From contig NBBA01000001.1 in the NCBI GenBank assembly GCA_002794785.1, forward strand, positions 2,294,001 to 2,358,000: a DNA stretch of 64,000 nucleotides, written 5' to 3'. This DNA comes from Coniferiporia sulphurascens (taxonomy: Eukaryota > Basidiomycota > Agaricomycetes > Hymenochaetales > Hymenochaetaceae). The notes beneath the pieces are model-generated. The model made no database searches. It was given only the letters and a program-made list of their open reading frames with translations, and was not told where the DNA came from. The first letter of the stretch is position 1, and each line of letters starts with the position of its first letter. This document shows, piece by piece, positions 35,877-48,600 of this stretch. A program made the position numbers and the translations under genes.

Positions 35877-36553
35877 ACTCTTGGTTAGTTGCGCGATTCT
35901 TTGTTGTTCATTCGTAACACGTTTTAATTTGACTTTAGCAAACGGATGTAACGCTATTATTGATTCACCACTGGCAACGCGCAACCGTTGCTGACTCACC
36001 ACTCCGTGCTCAAACTGCCGCCCGCGATGTAGGTTATCACACTGTTCATACTGAGCCGGAGGTCATGCTCGCTGTTCGATAACCGCTTCATGCCATCTTT
36101 TCACTTTCCCGAACGCCTTATGGAGGTTTACGTTACTTCTCGAGCAGGGCTCGATCACGGAATTAAAAAATCTAGCTCTTTGTTTGCCGCACAGGGCATT
36201 TGCTATCCAGGATGATAGCACCTCATGTCGACTGTTGTTTGGAAACCATGTACACCATGCGACGTGCGTACGGGCCTGTCGGCCTTGGCCCTTTATACCA
36301 TTGTTTGATACATTTCGCACTACGTTGTAGTTATGTTGTGCGTTCGGTAGATAGGCCTGCGATGATATTATGACATTGACGATGCAACGATGGAGAAAAA
36401 AAGTAGTGATTCTTTAGTAAACTAAAAGCAGGAGGTACACGCTGCACCTCGGCAGGTGCATATAAGGTAAAGTGGATGCTCCCAACATCGTTCATATTAT
36501 CATCCTAAACACGTATTTGGCGCGCTTCACCCGCCCTCGCCTATTTTCTGCAC
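35877..36553. other. Convergent intergenic region
   Basis: 677 bp between the stops of the Cys-rich gene (plus) and MGR2 (minus). Open frames have no recognisable content. I see no tRNA cloverleaf or repeat. Confidence 0.4.
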
Positions 36554-37174
36554 TCATAAGTCACGCTGCTTCTGCTTTTCAGCCTCCCAACGCGCTCTAA
36601 CTAAAGAGGCGCCGGCAAGTCTCGATTGCATGACAGGTGGCATTAGTTGGCGGTGCATGGCCTCCAGATGCGGTGGTAGGAGGGAGTCATTACGGATGAC
36701 CTGTGCGGAGGAAGATCGCGTCAACACGGACGTGTGGGACTACCCTGGACATGTACGCACCGAGCCGATGGCCAAGAAGAAAGAGAACGTGGCGGCGCTA
36801 CTCAGCATGTACTGCGAGAGCGTGGCTAGGATGCCCCGCGGACCTGCGCCCTGTCTGTATGAGGTGCGTCAGCGAGACTAAGATGGCCAAAGAGGCGAAG
36901 AGGACCGGACCTTAGGACACTGTAAGACCCGAAGATGAAGCCAATCGTTAGACCTACGCCGCCGCCCATCATGGCCCCCATTCTTTTAAAAGATGTTGTT
37001 ATGAGTACTGTGCCATGAACTATCCTTGACAGCAGGTATTAGACTCACTTCACTAAAAGAGAGGGGGAAAAATCAGTGTCAGTTGGGACGATGCGCGTTT
37101 TAAATTTACTGTGTTCGCATACTTTTCTGCCAGACAGTGGGACCTGCAGCATGTTGCTGGGGAAGGTGAGCCAT
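36554..37174 (-). CDS. MGR2: Mgr2/ROMO1-family mitochondrial inner-membrane protein
   Basis: Five exons: 37174-37123, 37052-37049, 36982-36906, 36843-36761 and 36700-36554; 120 residues. Mgr2 couples TIM21 to the TIM23 translocase and gates lateral release of preproteins in the inner membrane. Two glycine-rich helices are clear: KMGAMMGGGVGLTIGFIFGS and LSQYMLSSAATFSFFLAIGS, joined by LRSGPRG. The leader is short with no cleavable presequence, as in the family. The model needs a 4 nt exon (37052-37049) that completes QKMKMGAMM; both flanking introns (70 and 66 nt) have strong donors and CTNAY branch sites. The C-terminus carries about 40 extra basic/hydrophilic residues beyond animal ROMO1. 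Divergent from PEX10 with 132 bp between starts. Confidence 0.9.
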
Positions 37175-37306
37175 GACAGTTGCTGTGAAAAGAGGTGTAA
37201 AGGTGGACGGGAAGTTCAAGACTCGCGGTCGCCCGGATAGGCAGTTACCGACAAATGGCGCGGACGCTCGGATTCATGTGCGAACCGCCTCTTGCCGCTC
37301 GACTTC

Positions 37307-38657
37307 ATGACAAGTCCGAGGCCAGCCTCTGCTGCCTTGCCCCTGCCCGCCTTCCCCGCTGCCCAGCAGGCGCAGATAAGTGAGCTATATGTCGCGGAAA
37401 GCATATCTCGGAGCGCTAGACAGCTTGGCCTTCTCCCACAGTTCGGGCGAACCAGCGGGACCTAATCTATGTATCCTCGCTCCGCGAACAGACGGAGAAT
37501 GTGTTGAGAACGTGGTTAGGTCTGTGAGCAGCCTTTTCCCCACCTAGCAGCTTGTGTTTGAGACGTATTATGCTATAGGTAACCGCTGGCTCTCGCGCTG
37601 GGACAAAGAAGTAGACCTATTTTCTAAGCTGCTTTATTATGGATTCACTATTGGGCGAGGTAAGTCCATCGAAACTATACGGAAGTAACGACATATTGAT
37701 GGTGCTATAGCCACGCAAACGTTGGGAGAGGAGTATACCAATATATGGCAGACCTCTGTCGCAGACCGAGGGTTTCCTTCCGCATGGGTTGGTCTGCTCT
37801 CATTTCTGTATGGAAATGATATTAATTGAGATATTTAGAGACGAGCTGCCCTGGTCTTCCTCCCGGCATTCCCAGCTTACGTGCTGACCCGCCTCGAGTC
37901 GCGTTTAAGTACACAGAGCGAGAGCTTAGCCCGGATTTTGAGACGGGTACCGATAATCCTGGACGTCATATCCGAAGTCAACTTGGCTGCATTCTATTTT
38001 AGCGGTGTCTACTACAGTCTCGCAAGGCGTATACTTCGCATTAAAAGCGTATGTATGCTCGTGCTTTCCTCCCATAAATAAAGCAAATGTTCACCTTTGA
38101 GCCCAGATATCCTCCATACCCGAGAACCCTAACGCACGTCCGCCGTCGTATTCATTGCTTGGCATACTTATTAGCATACGGCTTCTGCACCGGTTGGTCT
38201 TGGCAGTACGCTCATTCCGTCAGATGAACGAGAAAGAAAGCATCCAAGCCGAGCCCATGAAAGGGAAACTGTCGTCTCAAACGGATAGTTCTTTGGAACC
38301 GTCAATAGACGGTGTACCAATACCGGAAGTATTAGCGAACATGCCTGACGAGTCCTCTACACCTATTCCCGCTGAGGAAGATGAGGGCACGGCCCTGGAC
38401 TTTGCGAGTATTCCAGATGATGTGAGGGCAAGACGGAACTGCACGCTTTGTCTGGAAGAGCGCACTTCGAGCTGCGCGACGGAGTGCGGTCATTTGTTTT
38501 GCTGGTCATGCATTGTCGGATGGGGCCGGGAGAAGGTAAGGGCTATAACATTGCATTGGATTCAAGAAGTTGAGCTGACAAGCCGTTGAAGGCTGAATGT
38601 CCACTTTGCAGACAGGCTCTAAATCTAACCCGACTAGTACCCATATATAATTTGTAG
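37307..38657 (+). CDS. PEX10: Peroxisome biogenesis factor 10, RING ubiquitin ligase
   Basis: Seven exons: 37307-37379, 37442-37519, 37579-37659, 37711-37787, 37839-38048, 38107-38535, 38592-38657; 337 residues. With Pex2 and Pex12 it forms the peroxisomal membrane ligase that ubiquitinates the import receptor Pex5. Family blocks: [92 protein letters not shown]. The C-terminal C3HC4 RING runs from about residue 285 ([20 protein letters not shown], then CWSCIVGW and CPLCRQ) and ends with the typical LVPIYNL. An acidic linker precedes the RING. The short Pro/Ala-rich N-terminus supports the chosen start. Confidence 0.94.
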
Positions 38658-38821
38658 TTTTATACCTTCGATCCCGGGCTTGAAAATCGGGTTGTTCTCC
38701 CAGCATGGTCGCGGCTGCCTCAAGAGTTACATTAATACCTCATATAGTGGGGCCAGCATTGTTGACGGTGTAAGACAGAATACAAACTAGAGAAGAGACA
38801 CGAGCAAAGTACAGCAAGGGA

Positions 38822-39427
38822 TCAAGGAAGAGTTTGGATCAGTGTTATGTTATCCCCTTTTAATAGAAGACGGCCTGTCGCGTAGAAGCATGATTAATGA
38901 GACAGCTCCTTGAGGGTTCTGAAATGACATACCAACGTCTCGACGTGGTTGAGACTCCTTCAGGTACACCTCGGCAGCATCATCCAACACGACATTCATG
39001 AATTCATCGAAACCCTAAGAAACGGATCGCCAATTAGAATATCGCAAACGTAACAGTAACCAACGGAAAGTAAGGGGGCAGCGTGTAATAGGAGTTCAGC
39101 AAGGGCAGGTTCATGAACATGAACCTTCCGCCTCACGCATGCAGTCGTCCGATAGAAATGGTGTTATACAAGTTGGTGTACGCACAATAATACGACCCTC
39201 TAAACGCATTTCGTTGTTGTCATACAGCCACACCGAAACTTTTGCTTTCTATAATTCTGTCAGATGGGAATACGATCGGTTGTTTACGCATGTACTGACT
39301 TGCTGAAGATGTCTGAAAATGACATTCTAAGGAGCGTGGTTCTTGCTTAGTATTCTCCACATCGACTAGAAAGGAGATAGGGACTTACGATGGGCTGAAC
39401 CATCACACGCTGCTGGCGTCCAGACAT
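38822..39427 (-). CDS. SME1: Spliceosomal core protein SmE
   Basis: Five exons: 39427-39389, 39326-39300, 39248-39186, 39014-38933 and 38874-38822; 87 residues. SmE is part of the seven-member Sm ring on U1, U2, U4 and U5 snRNAs. The Sm1 motif runs NVIFRHLQQKAKVSVWLYDN, NEMRLEGRIIGFDEFMNVVL and DDAAEVYL; the Sm2 motif is GRLLLKGDNITLI. The N-terminus RQQRVMVQPI matches SmE and not other Sm proteins. Exon 2 is only 27 nt; intron 3 is long for this genome (171 nt). Head-to-head with dhc2, with 179 bp between start codons. Tail-to-tail with PEX10. Confidence 0.94.
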
Positions 39428-39606
39428 AATTGGTGATTTTTAGAGGAGAAAGGAGAAATGGAAGGAAAGGGCTGTATGAGGGTAGGAGGACGAAAGTCAC
39501 CGACGCACGCGAAAAGCTGCACCTTCCAAATCCGGACGCTGGTCGCGACACGACATCGGACGCGCGTTGAGGGTCCGTTCGTCAAGACTTCGACGTTGAC
39601 GACGCT
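39428..39606. promoter_or_regulatory. Bidirectional promoter SmE/dhc2
   Basis: Only 179 bp separate the SmE (minus) and dhc2 (plus) start codons, so both promoters must overlap here. No TATA box is visible; the sequence is GC-rich near dhc2. If dhc2 arose by inversion, this was originally the SmE promoter alone. Confidence 0.55.
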
Positions 39607-42600
39607 ATGGAGGTGAGCCGTTCTGCACAATTCCACGCGATTATCAAAAGCTTATTATGCGCTGCAGGTCTTCGCGCCTTCAAACTCGTCAACCGCGGCG
39701 GCGGTCACCTTTATCACGTTCGTGCAAGACCTCAAAAAGAAATCAAAGACCTGGGGGCCCCTTATAGATCTGTGTGCTAATGGAGAGAAGGCGCTAGAGC
39801 GTTTTCGCTATCAGTTTCCGGATGATTGGCTGTATAGCGACCAGCTGCGCGGGGAGTGGAGCGCGTACAATGAAATATTGAAGAGGAAAAACGATTCAAT
39901 CCAGGAACAGTTAGGTGCGCACGCGCCGACCCAGTAGCTGCACTATGCACTAACCATCCGTCTAGCTGGACTACAACTTAAGATCGTTGCTGAGGACAAA
40001 ATCGTAGAGAACAAGATCAACGATATTATTGCAGAGTGGGAGCAAACGCGTCCTGTTCAAGGGAGCATGCGTGCAGATACGGCTATGAACACTATCAATG
40101 TGTTTGAGGGCAAGCTTAATCGTGTTCAGGAGGAATACGATCTTGTCTGCAGAGCCAAGGAGGCCCTCGATCTCGAGCTTAATCGCCACACGCGTCTTGA
40201 TCCCGTCTTTGAGGAGCTGCGTGACTTGAAGGCAGTGTGGACTGCTTTGTCGGGCATTTGGGCCCAAGTAAACGAGCTCAGGGAGGTTATGTGGGCAAGC
40301 GTTCAGCCCCGTAAACTACGAGGGCAGCTGGATGGGCTGCTGAACTCAACTAAGGACATGCCTACGCGCATGCGCCAATACGCCGCGTTCGAATACGTAC
40401 AAGAGACACTGCGCTCTCTTTTGAAGAGCAATTCAATTATCAGTGAACTCAAGTCTGAAGCTTTGAAAGATAGGCACTGGAAGCAGCTGTTCAAGGTATT
40501 GCGTATGTCCCCGGTCGCTCTGACCATGTGAGTCTCCCGATTATTCAATGCCACCGGTTGCTTACTCGTTTCTACGTGTAGGATGACGCTTGGCAACGTG
40601 TATGACATGGACCTCAAGAAAAACGAGTCAGTCATTAAGGAAGTGATTATTCAGGCGCAGGGAGAGGTATATCTTTTATAACCTTTTGCTAGTTACATTT
40701 ATGCGGCTTGCTAACTTGCGTATTCCTAGATGGCCCTTGAAGAGTATATTAAGCAAGTCAAAGAAATATGGACGAGCTACGTTCTCGATTTGGTAAACTA
40801 TCAGAACAAATGCCGTCTCATTCGGTATGCTACATTTTTTTTGGAGTGGTACATTAATTCACCGAGTAAACACGCAGTGGTTGGGATGACCTTTTTACAA
40901 AGTGCAGCGAGAACCTGAACTCGCTTACGGCCATGAAACTATCGCCATATTACAAAGGTAAGTCTTAATGATAAACGAACGATTGTAATGTTGACTAATA
41001 CGCTGTGTCCAGTTTTCGAAGAGGAGGCTGCGTCCTGGGAGGATAAACTCAATAGGATCCACGTTTTGTTCGGTATGAATCACTAACTCTGTATCTTGTA
41101 TTTACTAACTTGCCAAACCAGATGTCTGGATCGATGTACAACGTCAATGGGTTTATCTCGAGGGTATATTTACTGGAAGTGCTGACATCAAGCACCTTCT
41201 TCCGGTGGAATCGTCCAGGTTCCAAAACATCAACACTGAGTTCTTAACAGTTATGAAGAAGGTTTATAAGTCGCCCTACATCCTGGATGTCATGAACATC
41301 CAAGGCATTCAAAAGTCACTTGAGCGTCTTGCGGACTTACTTAACAAGATCCAAAAGGCACTAGGAGAATACCTTGAGAGGGAACGTGCTTCATTCCCTC
41401 GTTTCTACTTCGTTGGTGACGAAGACCTCTTGGAGATTATTGGTAACTCGAAGACTATAGTTAGGATCATGAAACATCTGAAGAAGATGTTTGCCGGAAT
41501 TTCCACTATAATACTGGACGAGGAAGAAACCCAGATATCTGGGTTAGCCTCCCGCGAAGGAGAGGAGATTCATTTCAGGACGCCTATTCTCCTGAAGGAT
41601 TATCCGAAGATCAATGACTGGCTGTCGAAATTAGAAGCGGAGATGAGAAACAACCTGGCCTATCTTCTATGCGATGCCGTCGCGGAGCTGCAGGAATTCT
41701 ATGGACAGGGAGCGTCATTCACAGCGGAGGCGTTCATTAGCTGGATAGAGAAATATCCCGCCCAACTCGTTTCTTTGGCCGTACAGGTGGCTTGGACTGC
41801 ATCTGTCGAAGAGTGCCTCGAAGCCAGTCGGACACCAGATGATCCTCTAGAGACTGTTCGTCGTGGGCTAGGTCTTCTTGCCGATGTCGTTCTTACGGAT
41901 TTAAACCCAATCACTCGCCGAAAGTGTGAACATCTTATCACCGAACTTGTTCACGAGCGAGATGTTATTCGTACTCTTATTCAGCAAAAGGTCTCCGATA
42001 GCAAGGCGTTCGCATGGCTCTATCAAATGCGCTTTTATCTGGATCGCTCCATCGAGAATCCCTTAGACAGATTGGCTATCCGGGTAGCCAACGCTTCCTT
42101 CCCGTACGGCTGGGAGTACCTTGGTGTGCCAGACAGATTAGTGCAAACGCCTTTAACGGATAGGTGCTACTTGACTTTGACGCAAGCCCTCGATAGCCAG
42201 CTAGGTGGGTCACCGTTTGGACCCGCCGGGACAGGTAAAACGGAATCGGTCAAGGCATTGGGTGTCCAGCTTGGACGCTTCGTCCTCGTCTTCTGTTGCG
42301 ACGAAACATTCGATTTCCAGGCTATGGGTCGTATTTTCGTTGGGCTCTGCCAAGTCGGTGCATGGGGCTGCTTTGACGAGTTCAATCGTTTGGAAGAGCG
42401 CATACTTAGTGCCGTCTCCCAACAGGTGCAGAGCATTCAGCAAGGTCTTGCTTCGCTGGTAAAGAATCCGCAGACTGAGATCGAGCTCGTCGGGAAAAGT
42501 CTAAGGATCAATCCCAATATTGGAATCTTCATCACGACGAATCCTAACTATGCCGGTCGTTCCACCCTACCTCCTAATCTTACTAAACTGTTCAGGCCTA

Positions 42601-45600
42601 TGGCGATGACGCGACCAGACCGTGAGCTTATCGCTCAGGTGATGCTCTTTTCCCAAGGCTTCAGAACCGCAGAGACACTTGCATCCAAGATCGTACCTTT
42701 CTTCAATCTGTGTGACGAACAGCTCTCGCCTCAGCCCCATTACGACTTCGGATTACGTGCATTGAAAGCCGTGTTATCCAGTGCCGGTATTCTTAAGCGA
42801 GAACGCCTTCAGTCTGCGCGCACGGCTGGAGAGGAAGACGTTGCTGTCCTTTCGGACGCAATTTCCGAACAGGTCATCTTGATCCAAAGCGTAACTGAAA
42901 CAATCGTGCCCAAGTTGGTTGCCGACGATGTGCCCCTACTCACAAGGTGTGTTCATGACCAGTTTTTAAACGTCAGGTTAAAGCTCACATGTATCCTAGT
43001 CTTCTTGCCGATGTATTCCCAGGTGTTGATTACTTCCCCGTCGACCTGGAGGCCCTTCGTGAAGAAATCGTGAAAGTTTGTGCTGAACGTCGCCTAGTCA
43101 CAGGCGAACGTTGGGTGTCTAAGATCCTGCAGTTATACCAGATTCAGAAGATCCAACATGGGTTGATGATGGTTGGATCTTCTGGAAGTGGGAAAACAAA
43201 CGCCTGGAGGGTTCTACTCGCCGCTCTGGAGCGCCTTGACGGCGTCGAGGGAGTCGCATATGTTATTGATCCCAAGGCCATTCACAAAGAAGCTCTGTAC
43301 GGGACTCTGGATCAGACGACCCGCGAGTGGAACGATGGTCTTTTCACTCATATCCTTCGTAAGATTGTAGACGATGTCCGCGGCGAAAGTGGCAAGCGTC
43401 ACTGGATCATTTTCGACGGCGACGTCGATCCGGAATGGGTGGAAAATCTGAACAGTGTACTTGATGATAACAAGCTCCTGACCCTTCCGAATGGCGAACG
43501 TCTTAATCTTCCCTCGAATGTACGCATTATGTTTGAGGTTGAGCATCTCAAATATGCGACATTGGCCACCGTTAGTCGTTGTGGTATGATCTGGTTCAGC
43601 GAAGACGTAGTGGAGCCTAACATGATCTATCGGCACTATCTCGACACACTGTCTACCGTTCCTCTTGACGCAGACGAAGACGAGTCTTTCGAGGTCCCTA
43701 CTGCTAGACGTACCGATGTTATATCTTCAGAGTCTTCAGTTTCCCCCAATCTTCTTACTCAGAAGGAGATTGCGGCCATCCTTGAACAATACTTCGCAGA
43801 GGGCGATATTATCAGCTCTGCTTTACAATACGCAGAATCCATCGACCACATCATGGATTTCACGATTACGAGGGCACTGAATACATTGTTTTCGCTGATT
43901 AACAAAACCGCTCGCAACGTCATTGAGTACAACATCCAACACTCGGACTTTCCTCTCAGTAACGACAAAGTAGAGCAATATGTTACCAAGCGGCTGCTGG
44001 TCAACATCATTTGGGCCTTCTCTGGTGACGCCCGACTTGAACTTCGAGCCGAGCTTGGTGACTTTTTGCGGGGGCAGACTGGCATTGACTTGCCTCCCCT
44101 GACTCAAGGCAGTTCGCTCATTGATTACGACGTGCAAGTCGCGACTGGAGAGTGGGTTGCTTGGTCGTCGCGAGTTCCTGTCATCGAAATCGAGGCTCAT
44201 GCCGTTACGGCATCCGACGTCGTCGTTCCTACCATCGATACAGTTCGCCACGAGGAGGTTTTGTACTCATGGTTGTCGGAACACAAGCCTTTGATGCTTT
44301 GTGGTCCGCCAGGCTCGGGTAAAACCATGACCCTATTCAGCGCACTGCGCAAACTGCCAGACATGGAAGTTGTTGGCCTGAACTTTTCAAGTGCAACCAC
44401 TCCAGAGCTCATCCTTAAAACCTTTGAGCAATATTGTGAGTACAGAAAAACACCCAATGGTGTGATTCTTGCCCCTGTTCAGATCGGGAGGTGGCTCGTA
44501 GTATTTTGCGATGAAATCAATTTGCCGGCCACGGACAAGTACGGGACTCAACGAGTCATTTCCTTCATTCGACAGCTGGTCGAGTCGAGTGGGTATTATC
44601 GAACATCGGACATGGCCTGGGTCAAATTGGAAAGGATACAGTTTGTTGGTGCTTGCAATCCTCCCACCGACCCCGGTCGTGTACCGCTCTCTCACAGATT
44701 TTTACGCCATGCTCCATTGGTCATGGTCGATTATCCCGGAGAAATTTCGCTTAAACAAATTTATGGCACGTACAACCGTGCCATGCTCAAGGTTGTACCC
44801 AACTTACGTGCTTATGCGGAGCCACTTACGGACGCAATGGTGTCCTTCTACCTGGCTTCCCAAAAGCGGTTCACGTCGGACGTCCAAGCGCACTACATCT
44901 ACAGTCCGCGTGAGTTGACCCGTTGGGTGCGTGGTATATATGAGGCCATTAAACCTCTTGAAATGCTATCGGTTGAGGGCCTCGTGCGCGTTTGGGCGCA
45001 CGAAGCGCTCCGTCTTTTCCAGGATAGGCTTGTCTCCGAGGACGAGAAGGTCTGGACGGACGAAAACATAGACGCTACAGCAATGGAGCATTTCCCCACG
45101 ATTAACCGTGACGAGGCTCTGGCGAGGCCTATCCTTTTTTCGAACTGGACATCAAAGAACTATGTTCCTGTTGATCGCGAAATCCTGCGTGACTATATTA
45201 AGGCACGGCTTCGTGTTTTCCATGAAGAGGAGCTCGACGTACAACTCGTTTTGTTCAATGATGTCTTGGACCACGTCCTTCGCATTGACCGTGTGTTCAG
45301 ACAGATCCAGGGACATTTGCTATTAATTGGAGTCAGCGGTAGTGGCAAAGTAAGTCATATTCTCAAAATTGAATCCATACGTAACCCTGAGGTCTTCTCG
45401 CGTTTAGACAACTCTCTCTCGATTTGTTGCTTGGATGAATGGTCTCGGCATTTTCCAAATTAAAGTTTCGAACAAATACACGGGGGAAGACTTCGATGAG
45501 GACCTCCGTACTGTCCTTCGTAGGGCGGGCTGCAAGGGAGAGAAGATTTGTTTCATTATGGATGAATCGAATGTCCTGGACTCGGGATTCCTTGAAAGAA

Positions 45601-48600
45601 TGAATACATTACTTGCCAACGCGGAGGTCCCCGGCTTGTTTGAAGGTGACGAGCATTCGGCTCTAATGACAGCCTGCAAAGAAGGATCACAGCGCGACGG
45701 TCTCATGCTTGATTCACATGAAGAACTCTACCGTTGGTTCACGCAGCAGGTTGCAAAGAATTTACACGTTGTCTTTACAATGAATCCTCCAGAGAACGGT
45801 CTCGCCTCGCGTGCTGCTACATCACCTGCTCTTTTCAATCGTTGTGTCCTCGACTGGTTTGGTGACTGGCCTGACCAAGCATTCTACCAAGTCGGAGCGG
45901 AGCTTACTCATACTTTGGATCTCGACCTTCCGTCGTATAGTCCACCGCAGTACTTCCCCATTGCCTATCGACACCTGTCTATGCCCCCGACACATCGTGC
46001 GGCAGTTGTAAATGGTCTAGTCTATGTTCATCAATCACTTTACCAAATCAACAAAAAGCTGAGCAGGAGGCAAGGCCGGTACAACTATGTCACTCCAAGG
46101 CATTATCTCGATTTGTGAGTCTCTTGATTTACTCTTTCATCGCATTGTCTTACCATTACACTATCAGTATACAACATTATGTCAGGTTGTATAATGAGAA
46201 ACGGGATGAGCTCGAAGAGCAGCAGCGCCACCTTCACGTCGGCCTCGATAAGCTGAAGGATACGGTGACACAAGTCGAAGAACTTCGCAAAAGTCTTGCA
46301 ATCAAGCGAAGGCAGCTGGAGGCAAAGAATGCCGAGGCAAATGAGAAACTCCAGCGTATGGTCTCGGACCAGCAAGAAGCTGAGCAGAAGAAGGCGGCAT
46401 CTATCGAAATCCAAGCCGCTTTGGTGGAGCAAGACCGTCACATTAAACAAAGGCGGGAGGTTGTCATGGCAGACCTTGCGGATGCTGAACCAGCCGTACT
46501 GGATGCCCAAGCTGCTGTGAGCAACATCAAGAGGCAGCATCTCCAAGAAGTGCGAACGATGGCCAACCCTCCAGAAGCCGTCAAGCTGGCTATGGAATCA
46601 GTTTGCACTGTCCTCGGACACAAGATCGATAGTTGGCGGACCGTGCAAGGGATTCTCCGTCGCGACGACTTCATTCAAAGAATTGTCAACTTCGACACAA
46701 ATGCGCAGATGACGAAACCGTTACGCGACCTCATGAAGCGCGATTTCCTTTCGCGCCCCTCTTTCAACTTCGAAACGGTAAACCACGCGAGTAAAGCTTG
46801 TGGACCACTAGTCAAATGGGTGTTGGCGCAAGTTCGGTTCTCAGAAATTTTGGACAAAGTAGAACCTCTTCGCAATGAGGTCCAGTCGTTGGAAGATCAA
46901 GCGGAAGATACTAAGAAACAAGCGGCTACAATCATTGCAATGATCACGGAATTGGAAGCAAGCATTCGCACGTACAAGGAAGAGTATGCGCTTCTTATTA
47001 GCGAGACCCAATCAATCAAGTCGGAAATGGAGAGGGTTGAGAACAAGGTTGATCGGAGTATGCGCATGCTTGAAAGCTTGTCTTCAGAGAAATCTCGCTG
47101 GGAGGTGGGGAGTCAGACTTTCGATGAAGAAATGAGCACCATTGTGGGCGATGTGTTACTCTCCGCTGCATTCTTAGCATACGGGGGCTTCTTCGACCAG
47201 CATTACCGCGAAATAATGTGGCAGGAGTGGTCCAATCACCTCGCAGATGCAAGTATTAAATTCAAACCCGAGCTGTCTTTCCCGGAGTACCTCTCAACTG
47301 CTGACGATCGTCTAAGCTGGCAATCGAAGTCATTACCCTCGGATAGTCTTTGCATCGAGAACGCAATTATGCTGAAGCGTTTCAACCGGTATCCTCTCAT
47401 CATCGACCCTACGGGTCAGGCCACCACTTTCCTCCTTAATGAATACAAAGAGCGGAAGATCACTGTTACTAGTTTCCTGGATGACGCTTTCCTCAAGGTA
47501 TTGGAGAGTGCTCTTCGATTCGGTAATCCCCTTCTGATTCAGGACGTCGAGCATTTGGACCCGATCCTTAATGCTGTCCTCAACAAAGAAATTCGTAGGA
47601 CTGGTGGCCGTGTTCTCATCCGGCTCGGAAGCCAGGATATTGATTTCTCGCCATCGTTCACCATGTTCCTTTCAACCAGAGATCCATCAGTGGAATTCTC
47701 ACCTGATATTTGCAGTCGAGTCACTTTCGTCAACTTTACTATGACCCGAAGCAGTCTACAGAGCCAGACTTTAGATCAGGTCCTCAAAGTCGAAAGGCCA
47801 GATACGGAACGCAAGCGAACCGATCTCATGAAAATCCAAGGAGAGTTCCGGCTTCGTCTGCGGACTCTGGAGAAGCTCCTTTTGCAGGCTTTGAACGAAT
47901 CCACGGGCAACATATTGGATGACGACAAGGTCATCAACACGCTCGAGACTTTGAAGAAAGAGGCTGCTGTCATTACGCAAAAAGTCGAAGAAACGGATGT
48001 CGTGATGCGCGAGGTGGAGGAGGTAACTGCGGAGTACCTGCCAATCGCTCAAGCGTGTAGCTCTGTATTCTTTACTCTGGAGCAGCTCAATCTCATTAAC
48101 CACTTCTACCAATTTTCACTTTCTTTCTTCCTTGACATCTTCGATTACATTCTGCACCATAACCCCAACCTCCAAAACATCAGCGATCATGCTCGACGCC
48201 GTCAGGTACTCTTTGACGACCTTTTCCTGGTTGTCTTCAAACGAACATCGAGAGCACTCCTGCATCAGGACCATGTGATGTTGGCGATGCTGCTTGCGCA
48301 GGTTAAGCTACGCGGCATTACTGACCTGGCCGAAGAATTTAAGTTCTTATTGGAAAGTGGGGAAGGCGTTCCCTTGTTGCCTGGCACAGGGAGCGAGACC
48401 CTCGAATTATCCCTTCTCTCGCCTGAACAGCAGCAGCGCCTCAATAGTTACGCGAAACACGCCGTTTTCAAGCCTGTTCAGCTTCATCTCAGGAACAATG
48501 AGAGCGATTGGGTTCCGTTCCTTGAGACTCCTGATCCCGAAAAGCACACGCCATCACCTTGGGAACCTAGCACACGTGAGTATTATTCGCGTTTATGTTT

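Noticed and set aside
36063..36320. 85-codon minus-strand frame after MGR2
   Set aside because: Lies in a convergent 3′ intergenic region with no recognisable protein features.
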